Shown here piece by piece: positions 25,034 through 32,984 of a stretch of DNA of 42,177 bases. A model generated the notes under the pieces. That model had not been told where the DNA came from, made no database searches, and was given only the letters and a program-made list of their open reading frames with translations. The DNA comes from Chloroflexota bacterium. GTDB taxonomy: Bacteria > Chloroflexota > Anaerolineae > Anaerolineales > Villigracilaceae. Each line of letters starts with the position of its first letter. The stretch's first letter is position 1. A program made the translations under genes and the position numbers. The DNA is taken from the NCBI GenBank assembly GCA_024434165.1, contig QMIW01000032.1, positions 1 through 42,177 of the forward strand, given 5' to 3'.

Positions 25034-26485
25034 TTACCTCTCAACCGACTTGATGATCCTCTCGAACTCCTTGCTGATCTTCTCGTCCAGCGGATCGGGC
25101 TGGTGTTCCTTCAATATTTTCCTGGCTTTGTTCAACGCCCAATCGCGCGCGTCGTCCTTCTTCGCTTCCCACTCGGTGTAGGGACGGCGGTCCAAAAACT
25201 GCGGCAGGAACAGGTCGCGCATGTGATTGCGGGTGTGCTTCTGCGCGAGGAAATGCCCGCCGGGACCGACGGCTGTGATGGCGTCGAGCGCGAGCGTCTC
25301 TTCGTCAACGACAATGCCCTGCATCATCTTGTGGATGATGGAAAAGATTTCACAGTCCATCATCATCTCGGCGTACGACCAGATACGGCTGCCGTGCAGG
25401 AATCCGACTCCCAGCAGCATGTCGGACATGACCACGCTCGCCATGAACGTGGACAACGCGCCTTCGAGACCCGCCTGCCAGTTCGGTTCCTTTGCGCCAG
25501 TGGCGAACGATCCCATCGAGAGCGGGATGTTGTAGAAATCTGAAAGCACGTTGGTTGCCGCGCCGAAGAGGAAATCTTCAGGTCCGCCGCCGGTGTATGC
25601 TCCCGTGCGCGGATCGGAGGCGGTCTGCGCGGCGGCGTAAAAGACGGGCGCTCCGGGCTTTGCCAGTTGTAAAAGGGCGGTGGCGGCGATCACTTCCGCG
25701 TTGCCGACGGCGAGCGTCCCTGCCATCGTGGCAGGACCGGTCGTCAGGCAGGATGCCATGGTCATAAAGCCGGTCGGGATGCCGTGTTCGGCGGCGATCA
25801 AGGCTGCGTCGAGCGAACCGCCGTCATGTCCGAGGGGAGGCGCAGTGCATTGCATCAACGAGAGGATGGGGCGCTTCCGTAGTTCCTCTTTGCCGCCCGC
25901 GAGAATGATCGCCATTTCCATCGCGGCGTTCGCCTCGTGCACGCTGTAAATGGATTCGGTCTGCACGTGCTTGGTGGAGTTTTCCCAAACGGCTCTCAGT
26001 TCGTGCAAACCACGCGTTTCGGCGGGCGTATCCTGCGCCGAGACGGGCACCCAATGAAACGCGACTTCCTCGGTTGCATCGGCGACGCGTGCAATGTCAC
26101 GCACATCCTGCAAACACGACGTGCGCTTTTCTCTGGTTTCGATGTCAATCACTTCCACGCCGCAGCCATCCGTGCCGAGGCAGACATGGTTGCCATCAAG
26201 TGGAAGGTCCTGCTGCGGATCGCGCGCCGCGAGCGTGTATTTTGGCGGGCATTTCTTCAACGCCTCTTCAATGACTTGCGGCTTGACCCGCACGATTCGT
26301 TTTTCGTAATCCACATCCGCGCCATTCGCCGCCCAAATTTCCAGCGCGCGTTTGGATGGAAACCGCACCCCGACCTTTTCGATGATGTGCAGGGTCGCGT
26401 CATGGATTTTTCGTACTTCTTCCTGCGTCAGTATCTCCAATTTCAGTTTTGGATTACTGATCGTCTTGATGTTTTTATGAGACAT
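25034..26485 (-). CDS. MttB-family methyltransferase, copy 4
   Basis: 483 residues, COG5598 family, no in-frame amber codon. N-terminus LTQEEVRKIHDATLHIIEKVGVRF and central APPLGHDGGSLDAALIAAEHGIP and TGPATMAGTLAVGNAEV are standard. The C-terminal QKHTRNHMRDLFLPQFLDR and ILKEHQPDPLDEKISKEFERI resemble copy 1. It is the first methyltransferase after the corrinoid gene, so it is the best candidate for the cognate partner. ATG has GGAGGG three bases upstream. Confidence 0.92.
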   Translation of the reverse strand: MSHKNIKTISNPKLKLEILTQEEVRKIHDATLHIIEKVGVRFPSKRALEIWAANGADVDYEKRIVRVKPQVIEEALKKCPPKYTLAARDPQQDLPLDGNHVCLGTDGCGVEVIDIETREKRTSCLQDVRDIARVADATEEVAFHWVPVSAQDTPAETRGLHELRAVWENSTKHVQTESIYSVHEANAAMEMAIILAGGKEELRKRPILSLMQCTAPPLGHDGGSLDAALIAAEHGIPTGFMTMASCLTTGPATMAGTLAVGNAEVIAATALLQLAKPGAPVFYAAAQTASDPRTGAYTGGGPEDFLFGAATNVLSDFYNIPLSMGSFATGAKEPNWQAGLEGALSTFMASVVMSDMLLGVGFLHGSRIWSYAEMMMDCEIFSIIHKMMQGIVVDEETLALDAITAVGPGGHFLAQKHTRNHMRDLFLPQFLDRRPYTEWEAKKDDARDWALNKARKILKEHQPDPLDEKISKEFERIIKSVER

Positions 26486-26526
26486 AAGCCCTCCGAGGCT
26501 ATGTCTCTCCTCTCTCTGAGTTTTAT

Positions 26527-26576
26527 GGAATCAGGCGGCTTGCCGCCAAAGTTACGGGAGCAAGCTCCCTGAATCC
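26527..26576. repeat. Cloverleaf-like palindromic element in an operon spacer
   Basis: Two adjacent hairpins, GGCGG-CTTG-CCGCC (about 26534-26547) and GGGAG-CAAG-CTCCC (26556-26569), are enclosed by a 7-bp outer stem GGAATCA/TGAATCC with one mismatch. The two loops CTTG and CAAG are complementary. It lies between the corrinoid gene and MttB copy 4. Confidence 0.7.
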
Positions 26577-26595
26577 CAAAGTATTACATCGCCGG

Positions 26596-27246
26596 CTACG
26601 CCTTTCCAACCAATTCCTTCGCCAGTTTCACCGCGCCGACGGCATCTTCCGACGTGCCGTCCGCCTTGATCTTGGTTGCCCAGTCACGGGTGATCGGCGC
26701 GCCGCCGACCATCACCTTGATGCGGGGGCGCAGACCTTCTTTGTCCAACTCTTCGATCAACTCACGCTGGCGCACCATCGTGGTGGTGAGCAGCGCACTC
26801 AAACCGATGATCTGCGCGTCAATTTCCAACGCCTTGCCGATGATCTTTTCAGCAGGCTGGTCCACGCCCAGGTCAACCACTTCAAAGCCCGAGGCGCTCA
26901 GCATCGTGCCAACGAGTGTCTTGCCGATTTCGTGGATGTCGCCCTCGACCGTGGCAAGCACAACCCTGCCCATCGTCTCGCGCGCTTCGCCCAGTTTGAG
27001 CAATTCCGGCTCCAGTGTGGCGACAGCCGCTTTCATCGCTTCGCCCGCCATCACCAACTCCGGCAGAAACGCTTCGCCCGCCCCGAACTGGTCGCCGATG
27101 TAATTGACCCCGACCACAAAACCTTTCGTGATGGCGTCCAGCGGCGGGATGTTCATCTCGATGGACTTTTTGGCAAGTTCAACCGAGAGATCGGAATCCC
27201 CGTCAATGATGCTTTGCGCCATCTGTTTGAATAATTCTTCCGACAT
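26596..27246 (-). CDS. Corrinoid (B12-binding) methyl-carrier protein, MtbC/MttC-like
   Basis: 216 residues. A four-helix B12-binding cap (about 1-90) is followed by a Rossmann-like cobalamin domain. The signature DxHxxG is D103-I-H105-E-I-G108; 41 residues later comes S150-x-L152, and 28 residues after that G181-G182, which is exactly the spacing of the family. H105 would be the lower cobalt ligand. It would accept methyl groups from the MttB-family enzymes and give them to the methyl-THF methyltransferase. ATG has GGAGGAA upstream. It is the first structural gene after the GntR regulator (15-bp gap). Its reductive activase is not in the window. Confidence 0.95.
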   Translation of the reverse strand: MSEELFKQMAQSIIDGDSDLSVELAKKSIEMNIPPLDAITKGFVVGVNYIGDQFGAGEAFLPELVMAGEAMKAAVATLEPELLKLGEARETMGRVVLATVEGDIHEIGKTLVGTMLSASGFEVVDLGVDQPAEKIIGKALEIDAQIIGLSALLTTTMVRQRELIEELDKEGLRPRIKVMVGGAPITRDWATKIKADGTSEDAVGAVKLAKELVGKA

Positions 27247-27261
27247 AGAAGTTCCTCCAGG

Positions 27262-28008
27262 TTACTTTGATGATTTTTTGAGCAAGTGCGCCACTTGTTT
27301 TTCCTGTTCCCGCAGCGGCTTGGCAGGGATGTTCAGGTATGTTTCCAGCCACCTGCCGGATTCCATCACATGCTCCACCGAAGCCTGCACTGCCCGGTCT
27401 GCATCCCCATTAGCCAGCGCTTCCAAAATGGCGGTGTGTTCATCGTGGGTTTGCGCCACACTGCCCGCCACGAGTTCCGGTTTGCGATACAACGCCTCGT
27501 ACAAAAGCCAGTCCGGGAAGGCGTTCGAAACGATGGTGTACAACTGAATCAGGAGCGAATTCCCCGAAGCCTCGGCAATGGATGTATGGAATTCGCGGCT
27601 GAGCTGGCGTTCCTGCGGCATGTCGTTCAAGTCCACCTGTCTGTCCATCTCCGCCATGATGGTTTTGAGTTTCGCAATCTGTTCAGCGGTGATGTGCCTG
27701 GCTGCCTCGCGGGCGATGAGCGCTTCCAGCAGGAGGCGCAAGCCGTAGGCTTCCACCACCTCTTTGTCCGTCATCTCGCGCACGCGCACGCCGCGATATG
27801 GCACACGTTCAGCGATTCCTTTTGCGACCAGCAAATCCAACGCCTCGCGCACGGGGGTCATGCTCACGCCCATCTGGCTGGCGATTTCCTCCTGCCTCAA
27901 CCATTCGCCGGTTTTGTACTTTCCCGCGATAATCTGCCGGTGCAGAGCATCGTAAATCTCTTCTTTCAGGGGTTTGTGGGTAAGTTCTCGTTCTGCTATT
28001 GACGTCAT
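27262..28008 (-). CDS. GntR-family transcriptional regulator, FadR/FCD subfamily
   Basis: 248 residues: an N-terminal winged helix-turn-helix (KEEIYDALHRQIIAGKYKTG, ASQMGVSMTPVREALDLLVAKG) and an all-helical FCD ligand-binding domain (about 80-225) that usually binds a carboxylate effector via a metal. It heads the methyltransferase cluster and is divergent from the formate dehydrogenase genes, so it probably controls both. The ATG (28006-28008) has no ribosome site. A TATAAT-like -10 box lies about 8 bp upstream, suggesting a leaderless transcript. A perfect 9-bp inverted repeat overlaps the start and the -10 box, consistent with autorepression. Confidence 0.93.
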   Translation of the reverse strand: MTSIAERELTHKPLKEEIYDALHRQIIAGKYKTGEWLRQEEIASQMGVSMTPVREALDLLVAKGIAERVPYRGVRVREMTDKEVVEAYGLRLLLEALIAREAARHITAEQIAKLKTIMAEMDRQVDLNDMPQERQLSREFHTSIAEASGNSLLIQLYTIVSNAFPDWLLYEALYRKPELVAGSVAQTHDEHTAILEALANGDADRAVQASVEHVMESGRWLETYLNIPAKPLREQEKQVAHLLKKSSK

Positions 28009-28031
28009 GATTATACATTATATATAATCAT
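28007..28031. promoter_or_regulatory. Candidate GntR operator overlapping the regulator start
   Basis: ATGATTATA (28007-28015) and TATAATCAT (28023-28031) form a perfect 9-bp inverted repeat with a 7-bp spacer. It covers two TATAAT-like boxes on the minus strand and the first base pairs of the gntR start codon. It is placed to block gntR transcription, and also lies upstream of the divergent formate dehydrogenase genes. Confidence 0.7.
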
Positions 28032-28198
28032 TGACGAATTCGGAAGTGTCGCGTGTCACAAAAATGTCATTGGGTATGTTATGCCCTTCCATTTGCTCCC
28101 GCTGCCGTACCCATTCTGGGCACTTTCCTCGGCGGTGGAGACGCCGCGGCGAGCAGGAGGGGAAGGTCATCGTGTATACTTGCCATATTGGAGATTTC

Positions 28199-29887
28199 AT
28201 GTCTGAAATTGACCTTGCCCCGCTGAAACCCGCCATCGAAAAATTCATTCCGTTAGGTCGCTCCGGGCTGCTGCCCGCCCTGCATGAAGCGCAAAAAATT
28301 TACGGCTGGCTGCCCGAGCCGGTCGCCTCCGAAGTGGCAAAAAGCCTGCGCGTCCCGCTCGCGGATGTGCATGGGGTGATCGAGTTTTACGCTCTCTTTT
28401 ACAACGAACCGATTGGGCGGAAAGTGATTCGAGTCTGCACCGACCCTGCCTGCGCCTTGAAAGATGCGGATGGATTGCTCGCCAGCCTGTGCAAAAAGCA
28501 TGACCTCGAACCGCATCCCGCAGGGGGACACGGTCAGACGACGGGCGACCTGTCCCTGACCATCGAGCCGAGCCCATGCCTGGGAATGTGTGAACTCGCG
28601 CCGGCAGTCTGGACGATGGACAATGGACGATGGACGGTTGGCGACGGTGAAACCCGCCCGCGTTCTTTGGTTTACGGCTCGATCCGCGAACTGACGAAAA
28701 ATTGCGGCAATGGCACCACTTCCCTGAAGCAATACGGCGAATACAAGGGACTTCAAAAAGCCCTCACGATGCAGCCCAAAGCCGTGGTCGAAGAGATCAA
28801 GTCCGCAGGTCTGGTGGGACGCGGCGGCGCAGCCTTTCCCACAGGCATCAAATGGGAGGGTGCGGCGAACGCCCCGGGCGATCAAAAATACGTCATCTGC
28901 AATGCGGATGAGTCCGAGCCGGGAACGTTCAAAGACAGGATTCTTTTATTGGACGACCCGCATCGCACCATCGAAGGGATGTGCATTGCGGCGTATGCCA
29001 TCGGCGCAAGGAAAGGCTATATCTATGTGCGCGGGGAATACCCGTACATTGTTCCCGTTTTGGAAAATGCCCTGAACGAAGCAAGGGAAGCAGGGTATTT
29101 GAATAATTTTGATATCGAAATTCGCGTCGGCGCGGGCGCCTATATTTGTGGCGAGGAGACCGCGCTGTTTGAGTCCATCGAAGGGAAGCGCGGCTTTCCG
29201 CGCATCAAGCCGCCCTTCCCGACGACTCATGGTTTGTTTGGCAAGCCCACCGTCATCAACAACGTCGAGACCTTGTGCAACGTGCCGCTGATTCTCGAAA
29301 GAGGCGCGGCGGAATACCGCAAGATCGGCACGGAGAAATCGCCCGGTCCGAAGTTGTTCTGCGTCTCCGGTGACGTGGCTCAGCCTGGCTTGTACGAAGT
29401 GCCGTTCGGCGTCACCTTGCGCGAACTGATGGATATGGCTGGCGGCGTTGCCGGTGGCAGGGAATTGCAGTCCGTTTTATTCGGCGGGGCGGCGGGAGCC
29501 TTTGCCACCTCCGACCACCTCGACATGAAAATGACCTTCGAAGACCTGCGCGCGGCGGGATTGCCGCTTGGCTCCGGCGTGGTGATGGTCTTCGATGAGA
29601 CACGCGACATGCGCGATGTGTTGAAACGGTTGGGGAAATTCTTCGCGCACGAATCCTGCGGCAAATGCTATCCCTGCCAGATGGGCACCCAGCGCCAGAT
29701 GGAAATCCTGGACCGCATCGCCGAAGGCAGGGTCGAAGAAGGCGACTTTATCCGCTTGCAGGATGTCGGCTGGACAATGACCGACGCGAGCATTTGCGGT
29801 CTTGGACAAACGGCGGCGAGCGCGGTATTGTCGGCGATGAAGTTATGGCCAGAGCTTTTCGTCGAAGGTCAAACGTCGAAGGTCTAA
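28199..29887 (+). CDS. NuoE-NuoF fusion: NAD(H)/FMN electron-input subunit of formate dehydrogenase
   Basis: 562 residues. The NuoE-like part (1-135) has all four [2Fe-2S] cysteines: C80, C85, C127, C131. The NuoF-like part (about 165-562) has the FMN/NADH loops [13 protein letters not shown] and [19 protein letters not shown], and the [4Fe-4S] motif [12 protein letters not shown]. This fused layout is known in HoxF. It would pass electrons from the formate dehydrogenase to NAD+. The linker (about 137-150) and the last residues (EGQTSKV) are encoded by heptamer repeats. Start is the ATG at 28199 with TTGGAG upstream; the longer open frame from 28031 has no ribosome site. Confidence 0.93.
   Translation: MSEIDLAPLKPAIEKFIPLGRSGLLPALHEAQKIYGWLPEPVASEVAKSLRVPLADVHGVIEFYALFYNEPIGRKVIRVCTDPACALKDADGLLASLCKKHDLEPHPAGGHGQTTGDLSLTIEPSPCLGMCELAPAVWTMDNGRWTVGDGETRPRSLVYGSIRELTKNCGNGTTSLKQYGEYKGLQKALTMQPKAVVEEIKSAGLVGRGGAAFPTGIKWEGAANAPGDQKYVICNADESEPGTFKDRILLLDDPHRTIEGMCIAAYAIGARKGYIYVRGEYPYIVPVLENALNEAREAGYLNNFDIEIRVGAGAYICGEETALFESIEGKRGFPRIKPPFPTTHGLFGKPTVINNVETLCNVPLILERGAAEYRKIGTEKSPGPKLFCVSGDVAQPGLYEVPFGVTLRELMDMAGGVAGGRELQSVLFGGAAGAFATSDHLDMKMTFEDLRAAGLPLGSGVVMVFDETRDMRDVLKRLGKFFAHESCGKCYPCQMGTQRQMEILDRIAEGRVEEGDFIRLQDVGWTMTDASICGLGQTAASAVLSAMKLWPELFVEGQTSKV
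28609..28643. repeat. Heptanucleotide repeat (ATGGACG) inside the NuoE-NuoF fusion gene
   Basis: Units ctggacg, atggaca, atggacg, atggacg, gttggcg. They encode the linker [11 protein letters not shown] at the NuoE/NuoF boundary. Confidence 0.85.
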
Positions 29888-29910
29888 TGGTTTGCCGACG
29901 TTTGACCTTC
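29864..29910. repeat. Inverted pair of GGTCAAA-type repeats across a stop codon
   Basis: GAAGGTCAAACGTCG (29864-29878) and CGACGTTTGACCTTC (29896-29910) are perfect 15-bp complements; the stop codon of the NuoE-NuoF gene lies in the 17-nt loop. Confidence 0.85.
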
Positions 29911-29935
29911 GGCTTTTGACTCTAAAGGTGAATTT

Positions 29936-30643
29936 ATGACAGTTACATTGGTAATGGACGGCAAGAATATAGCAATCGAAGACGGTAAAACGTTGCTCGA
30001 GGCCGCCCGCGAAAACGGGATTGACATCCCCACGATTTGCTTCCACGAAGCGACCACTCCCAACGCCATCTGCCGCATCTGCGTGGTGGAAGTGGAGGGG
30101 CAGAGAGTCCTCCAGCCGGCGTGCATCGTCAAGGCGGGAGCAGGCATGAAGGTCCAGACCAGAAGCGAGAAGGTCATCCGCGCGAGACGAACCATTTTGG
30201 AAATGCTTGCCTCCACCATGGATCTATCCGAAGCGGAGGACATCCAGGCAATGATGTTTGACTACGGCGCGTCGTCCAACCGTTTCCCCGATGCCGAACG
30301 GCGCGAGTCGGAGGTCAAGGACGACAACCCGATGTACGTGCGCGATTACTCGAAATGCCTGCTGTGCTGGCGCTGCGTGCAGGTCTGCGCGGACGACGCG
30401 CAATACACATACGCGATCAACTTCGAGGGGCGCGGTTACGAAACCCAGATCGGCACGTTTTTCGACAAGCCCATCCCCGAAACGACCTGTGTGCTGTGCG
30501 GTCAATGCGTGGGCGTCTGCCCGACGGGCGCGTTGAAACCGAAGCGCGAATTTTTATTGGAACAAGGCATGAGCCCGCAGGAGATTTCGGTTTTGAATAC
30601 TGGTAGAAAAAACAGGTCGAAGGTCAAAGGTCAAAGGTCGTGA
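29936..30643 (+). CDS. NuoG/HoxU-like ferredoxin subunit of the formate dehydrogenase
   Basis: 235 residues. The N-terminal [2Fe-2S] domain has C35, C46, C49 and C63. Two [4Fe-4S] clusters lie in the C-terminal part ([11 protein letters not shown] and [14 protein letters not shown]). The intermediate His-Cys3 [4Fe-4S] motif (HxxxCxxCxxxxxC) that normally sits between them is missing; the region reads [21 protein letters not shown]. In most NAD-linked formate dehydrogenases this domain is fused to the catalytic subunit; here it is separate. It should carry electrons between the FdhA and NuoE-NuoF subunits. The tail [10 protein letters not shown] is repeat-encoded. Start ATG has AAAGGTG upstream. 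Confidence 0.92.
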   Translation: MTVTLVMDGKNIAIEDGKTLLEAARENGIDIPTICFHEATTPNAICRICVVEVEGQRVLQPACIVKAGAGMKVQTRSEKVIRARRTILEMLASTMDLSEAEDIQAMMFDYGASSNRFPDAERRESEVKDDNPMYVRDYSKCLLCWRCVQVCADDAQYTYAINFEGRGYETQIGTFFDKPIPETTCVLCGQCVGVCPTGALKPKREFLLEQGMSPQEISVLNTGRKNRSKVKGQRS

Positions 30644-30666
30644 CCTGCGACTTTCGACCTTTGACT
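30615..30666. repeat. GGTCAAA heptamer repeats with fold-back, across a stop codon
   Basis: Direct units ggtcgaa, ggtcaaa, ggtcaaa, ggtcgtg are followed by complementary words; GTCAAAGGTCG (30630-30640) pairs with CGACCTTTGAC (30655-30665). The stop codon of the ferredoxin subunit gene (30641-30643) is in the loop. Confidence 0.85.
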
Positions 30667-30680
30667 CACTTGGAGGTACG

Positions 30681-32897
30681 ATGATCAAACCCAACCGAAT
30701 CACCACCACCACCTGCCCTTACTGCGGTGTGGGCTGCACACTGGAACTGCACGTCAAGGACGATTTCATTTACAAAGTGACCAGTCCCTTCGATTCGCCT
30801 GTCAATCACGGTAATCTGTGTGTGAAGGGTCGTTTCGGTTATGACTTTGTCTATCATCCCAAACGCGTCACGACCCCGCTCGTACGGCGGTATTTGCTCG
30901 AAGGCAAACCAAAACCCGAAGGACGTGAACAAGTTTTTGCCGTCAGCACGACCGGTAACCCAATCTCTAATTCTCTAATCTCCAATGACTGGGACTGGGT
31001 CGAAACCGACTGGGAGACTGCCCTCAACCTTACCGCCGATAACCTTGTCCGCATCTACAAACGCGACGGCTCGGATGCGATGGCGGTTTATTGCTGCGCC
31101 AAAGCCACGAACGAAGATAACTACCTTTTGCAAAAGATGTTCCGCGCGTTGTTCCGCACCAACAACGTGGACCACTGCACACGGCTCTGCCATGCAGGTT
31201 CGGTGGTTGCGCTGCAACAGGCGATTGGCTCCTCCGCGATGAGCAACACAGCGGGACAAGTGATGCTGAACGACGTGTTCATCGTCACAGGCTCGAACAC
31301 CTCCGAAAATCATCCCATCATCGCTTTGCAAATGAAAGAGGCAGTGCAAAAGCGCGGCGCGAAAATGATCGTCGTGGACCCGCGCCGCATCGAACTGGTG
31401 GACTTTGCCGAAATGTGGCTGCCGCTCAAACCCGGCACGAATGTACCCGTCTTCTTCGCGATGGCGCATGTGATCGTCAAAGAAAACCTGGTCAATTGGG
31501 ATTTCGTCAACTCGCGCACGGAAGGCTTCAACGAATACATCGAATCGCTCGAAAAATTCACGCCCGAATACGCCGAGGAAATTTCGGGCGTCCCCGCCGA
31601 GGATATTCGCAAAGCCGCGCGCATGTACGCCAAAGCAAAGAACGCTGCGATTTATTGGGGCATGGGCATCTCGCAGCTTTCGCACGGCACGGCTTCCGCG
31701 CTTGCGCTGATTCACCTTGCCTTCCTCACGGGTCATGTCGGACGCGACGGCACGGGCCTGAATCCCTTGCGCGGACAAAACAACGTGCAGGGTGCAAGCG
31801 ACATGGGCGCGATGCCGTTTCATTATCCTGGCTACATGCGCGTGGATAATCCCGAAAACCGCGCCAAGTGGGAAAAAGCCTGGAACATCGAAGAAGGCGG
31901 ATTAAGCCTCAAGCTTGGACTCACCACGACTGAAATCCTCAGCCATGCGCACGAGGGAGGCGTCCGCGCGCTTTACATCATGGGCGAGAACCCGATGATG
32001 TCCGAGCCGAATCTCAACGAGACCCGCGAACACATGAAGCAACTTGAGTTCCTCGTCGCGCAGGATATTTTCATCAACGAGAGCGGCGCGTTTGCAGATG
32101 TCTTCCTGCCCGCCGTGCCTTTCGCCGAAAAAGACGGGACGTTTTCGAATACAGACCGAAGAGTGCAACGAGTTCGCGCCGCGCACCCGCCGCGTGGAGA
32201 ATCCCGCCCCGATTGGAAAATCATCTGTGATTTGGCGCTGCGCATCGAGTCTCGACTGGGAGTTGCCACAAGCCATTGGACCTATTCCAACCCCGAAGAG
32301 ATTCTGCGTGAGATGGCAAGCGTGAACGAAGATTACGCAGGCGTCACTTACGAGCGCATCGAAAAAGTCGGCTTGATCTATCCCGTGCCGACCCTCGACC
32401 ATCCCGGCACGCCAACGCTCTTCACCGACTCCTTCCCGCGCGGCAAAGGGAAGTTTCACCAACTCGATTACGTCCCCGTGATGGAAGAAGTGGACGATGA
32501 ATATCCGTTCATCCTCACGACGGGACGTGTGCTGGAACACTGGCACGGCGGCACGATGACCCGCAACTCCGCATTGAATGAGGCATACCCCGAAGCCCGC
32601 GTGGAGATCCACCCCGCCGACGCGGACATTCACGGCATCAAGCACAACGATCCCGTGCGCGTCAAATCCCGCCGTGGAGAGGTCGTCCTGCGCGCCAGCG
32701 TGACCGAAAAGACATCCGTCGGCGTGGTCTTCATCCCCTTCCATTTCGCCGAAGCCGCCGCAAATTTATTGACCAACGACGCCCTCGACCCGCAGGCGAA
32801 GATCCCCGAATTCAAAGCCTGCGCCGTGCAGGTCTTTCCCGCACGGGAGAGCGACTTGCCGAACCCAGAGGTTGTTGTGCAAAGAGGGCGGTATTGA
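30681..32897 (+). CDS. fdhA: Formate dehydrogenase, catalytic molybdopterin subunit (Cys type)
   Basis: 738 residues, DMSO-reductase family. The [4Fe-4S] cluster ligands are C12, C15, C19 and C47. C170-H171 in NVDHCTRLCHAGS is the Cys/Sec-His pair that ligates Mo (or W) and abstracts the proton, so this is the cysteine form. The cofactor-binding domains follow (GSNTSENHPI, GMGISQLSHGTA, NPLRGQNNVQGASDMG), and the C-terminal domain begins at PFILTTGRVLEHWHGGTMTR. It oxidises formate to CO2, or the reverse, in the cytosol (no Tat signal). An insertion, NPISNSLISND (about 93-103), is encoded by heptamers. It relies on MoeA (10.3 kb). Confidence 0.93.
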   Translation: MIKPNRITTTTCPYCGVGCTLELHVKDDFIYKVTSPFDSPVNHGNLCVKGRFGYDFVYHPKRVTTPLVRRYLLEGKPKPEGREQVFAVSTTGNPISNSLISNDWDWVETDWETALNLTADNLVRIYKRDGSDAMAVYCCAKATNEDNYLLQKMFRALFRTNNVDHCTRLCHAGSVVALQQAIGSSAMSNTAGQVMLNDVFIVTGSNTSENHPIIALQMKEAVQKRGAKMIVVDPRRIELVDFAEMWLPLKPGTNVPVFFAMAHVIVKENLVNWDFVNSRTEGFNEYIESLEKFTPEYAEEISGVPAEDIRKAARMYAKAKNAAIYWGMGISQLSHGTASALALIHLAFLTGHVGRDGTGLNPLRGQNNVQGASDMGAMPFHYPGYMRVDNPENRAKWEKAWNIEEGGLSLKLGLTTTEILSHAHEGGVRALYIMGENPMMSEPNLNETREHMKQLEFLVAQDIFINESGAFADVFLPAVPFAEKDGTFSNTDRRVQRVRAAHPPRGESRPDWKIICDLALRIESRLGVATSHWTYSNPEEILREMASVNEDYAGVTYERIEKVGLIYPVPTLDHPGTPTLFTDSFPRGKGKFHQLDYVPVMEEVDDEYPFILTTGRVLEHWHGGTMTRNSALNEAYPEARVEIHPADADIHGIKHNDPVRVKSRRGEVVLRASVTEKTSVGVVFIPFHFAEAAANLLTNDALDPQAKIPEFKACAVQVFPARESDLPNPEVVVQRGRY
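30959..30986. repeat. Heptamer repeat (CTAATCT/CCAATCT) inside fdhA
   Basis: Units ccaatct, ctaattc, tctaatc, tccaatg; same word family as the arrays at 23318-23352. Encodes part of an insertion before the conserved WDWVETDWETAL. Confidence 0.65.
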
Positions 32898-32984
32898 GAA
32901 AATCTTGGAGAGATAAAGGAATTCACGAAGGCTATCGTAATTGGCTTTCGCGTTCAACACTTTATTCGTTATAGGGTGTCTCGA

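Noticed and set aside
17392-26485. Pyrrolysine in the MttB-family genes
   Set aside because: All four are full length with no in-frame TAG, and no pyl genes are in the window.
27247-28198. Cobalamin riboswitch upstream of the corrinoid gene or formate dehydrogenase genes
   Set aside because: No B12-box-like conserved sequence or long leader was seen; spacers are too short.
28031-28198. N-terminal extension of the NuoE-NuoF protein from 28031
   Set aside because: The extra 56 residues are Arg/Cys-rich and unlike NuoE; a ribosome site precedes the ATG at 28199.
28199-32897. Part of a full respiratory complex I operon
   Set aside because: Only NuoE/F/G-like parts occur, with a molybdopterin catalytic subunit bearing the formate dehydrogenase Cys-His pair; no membrane subunits.
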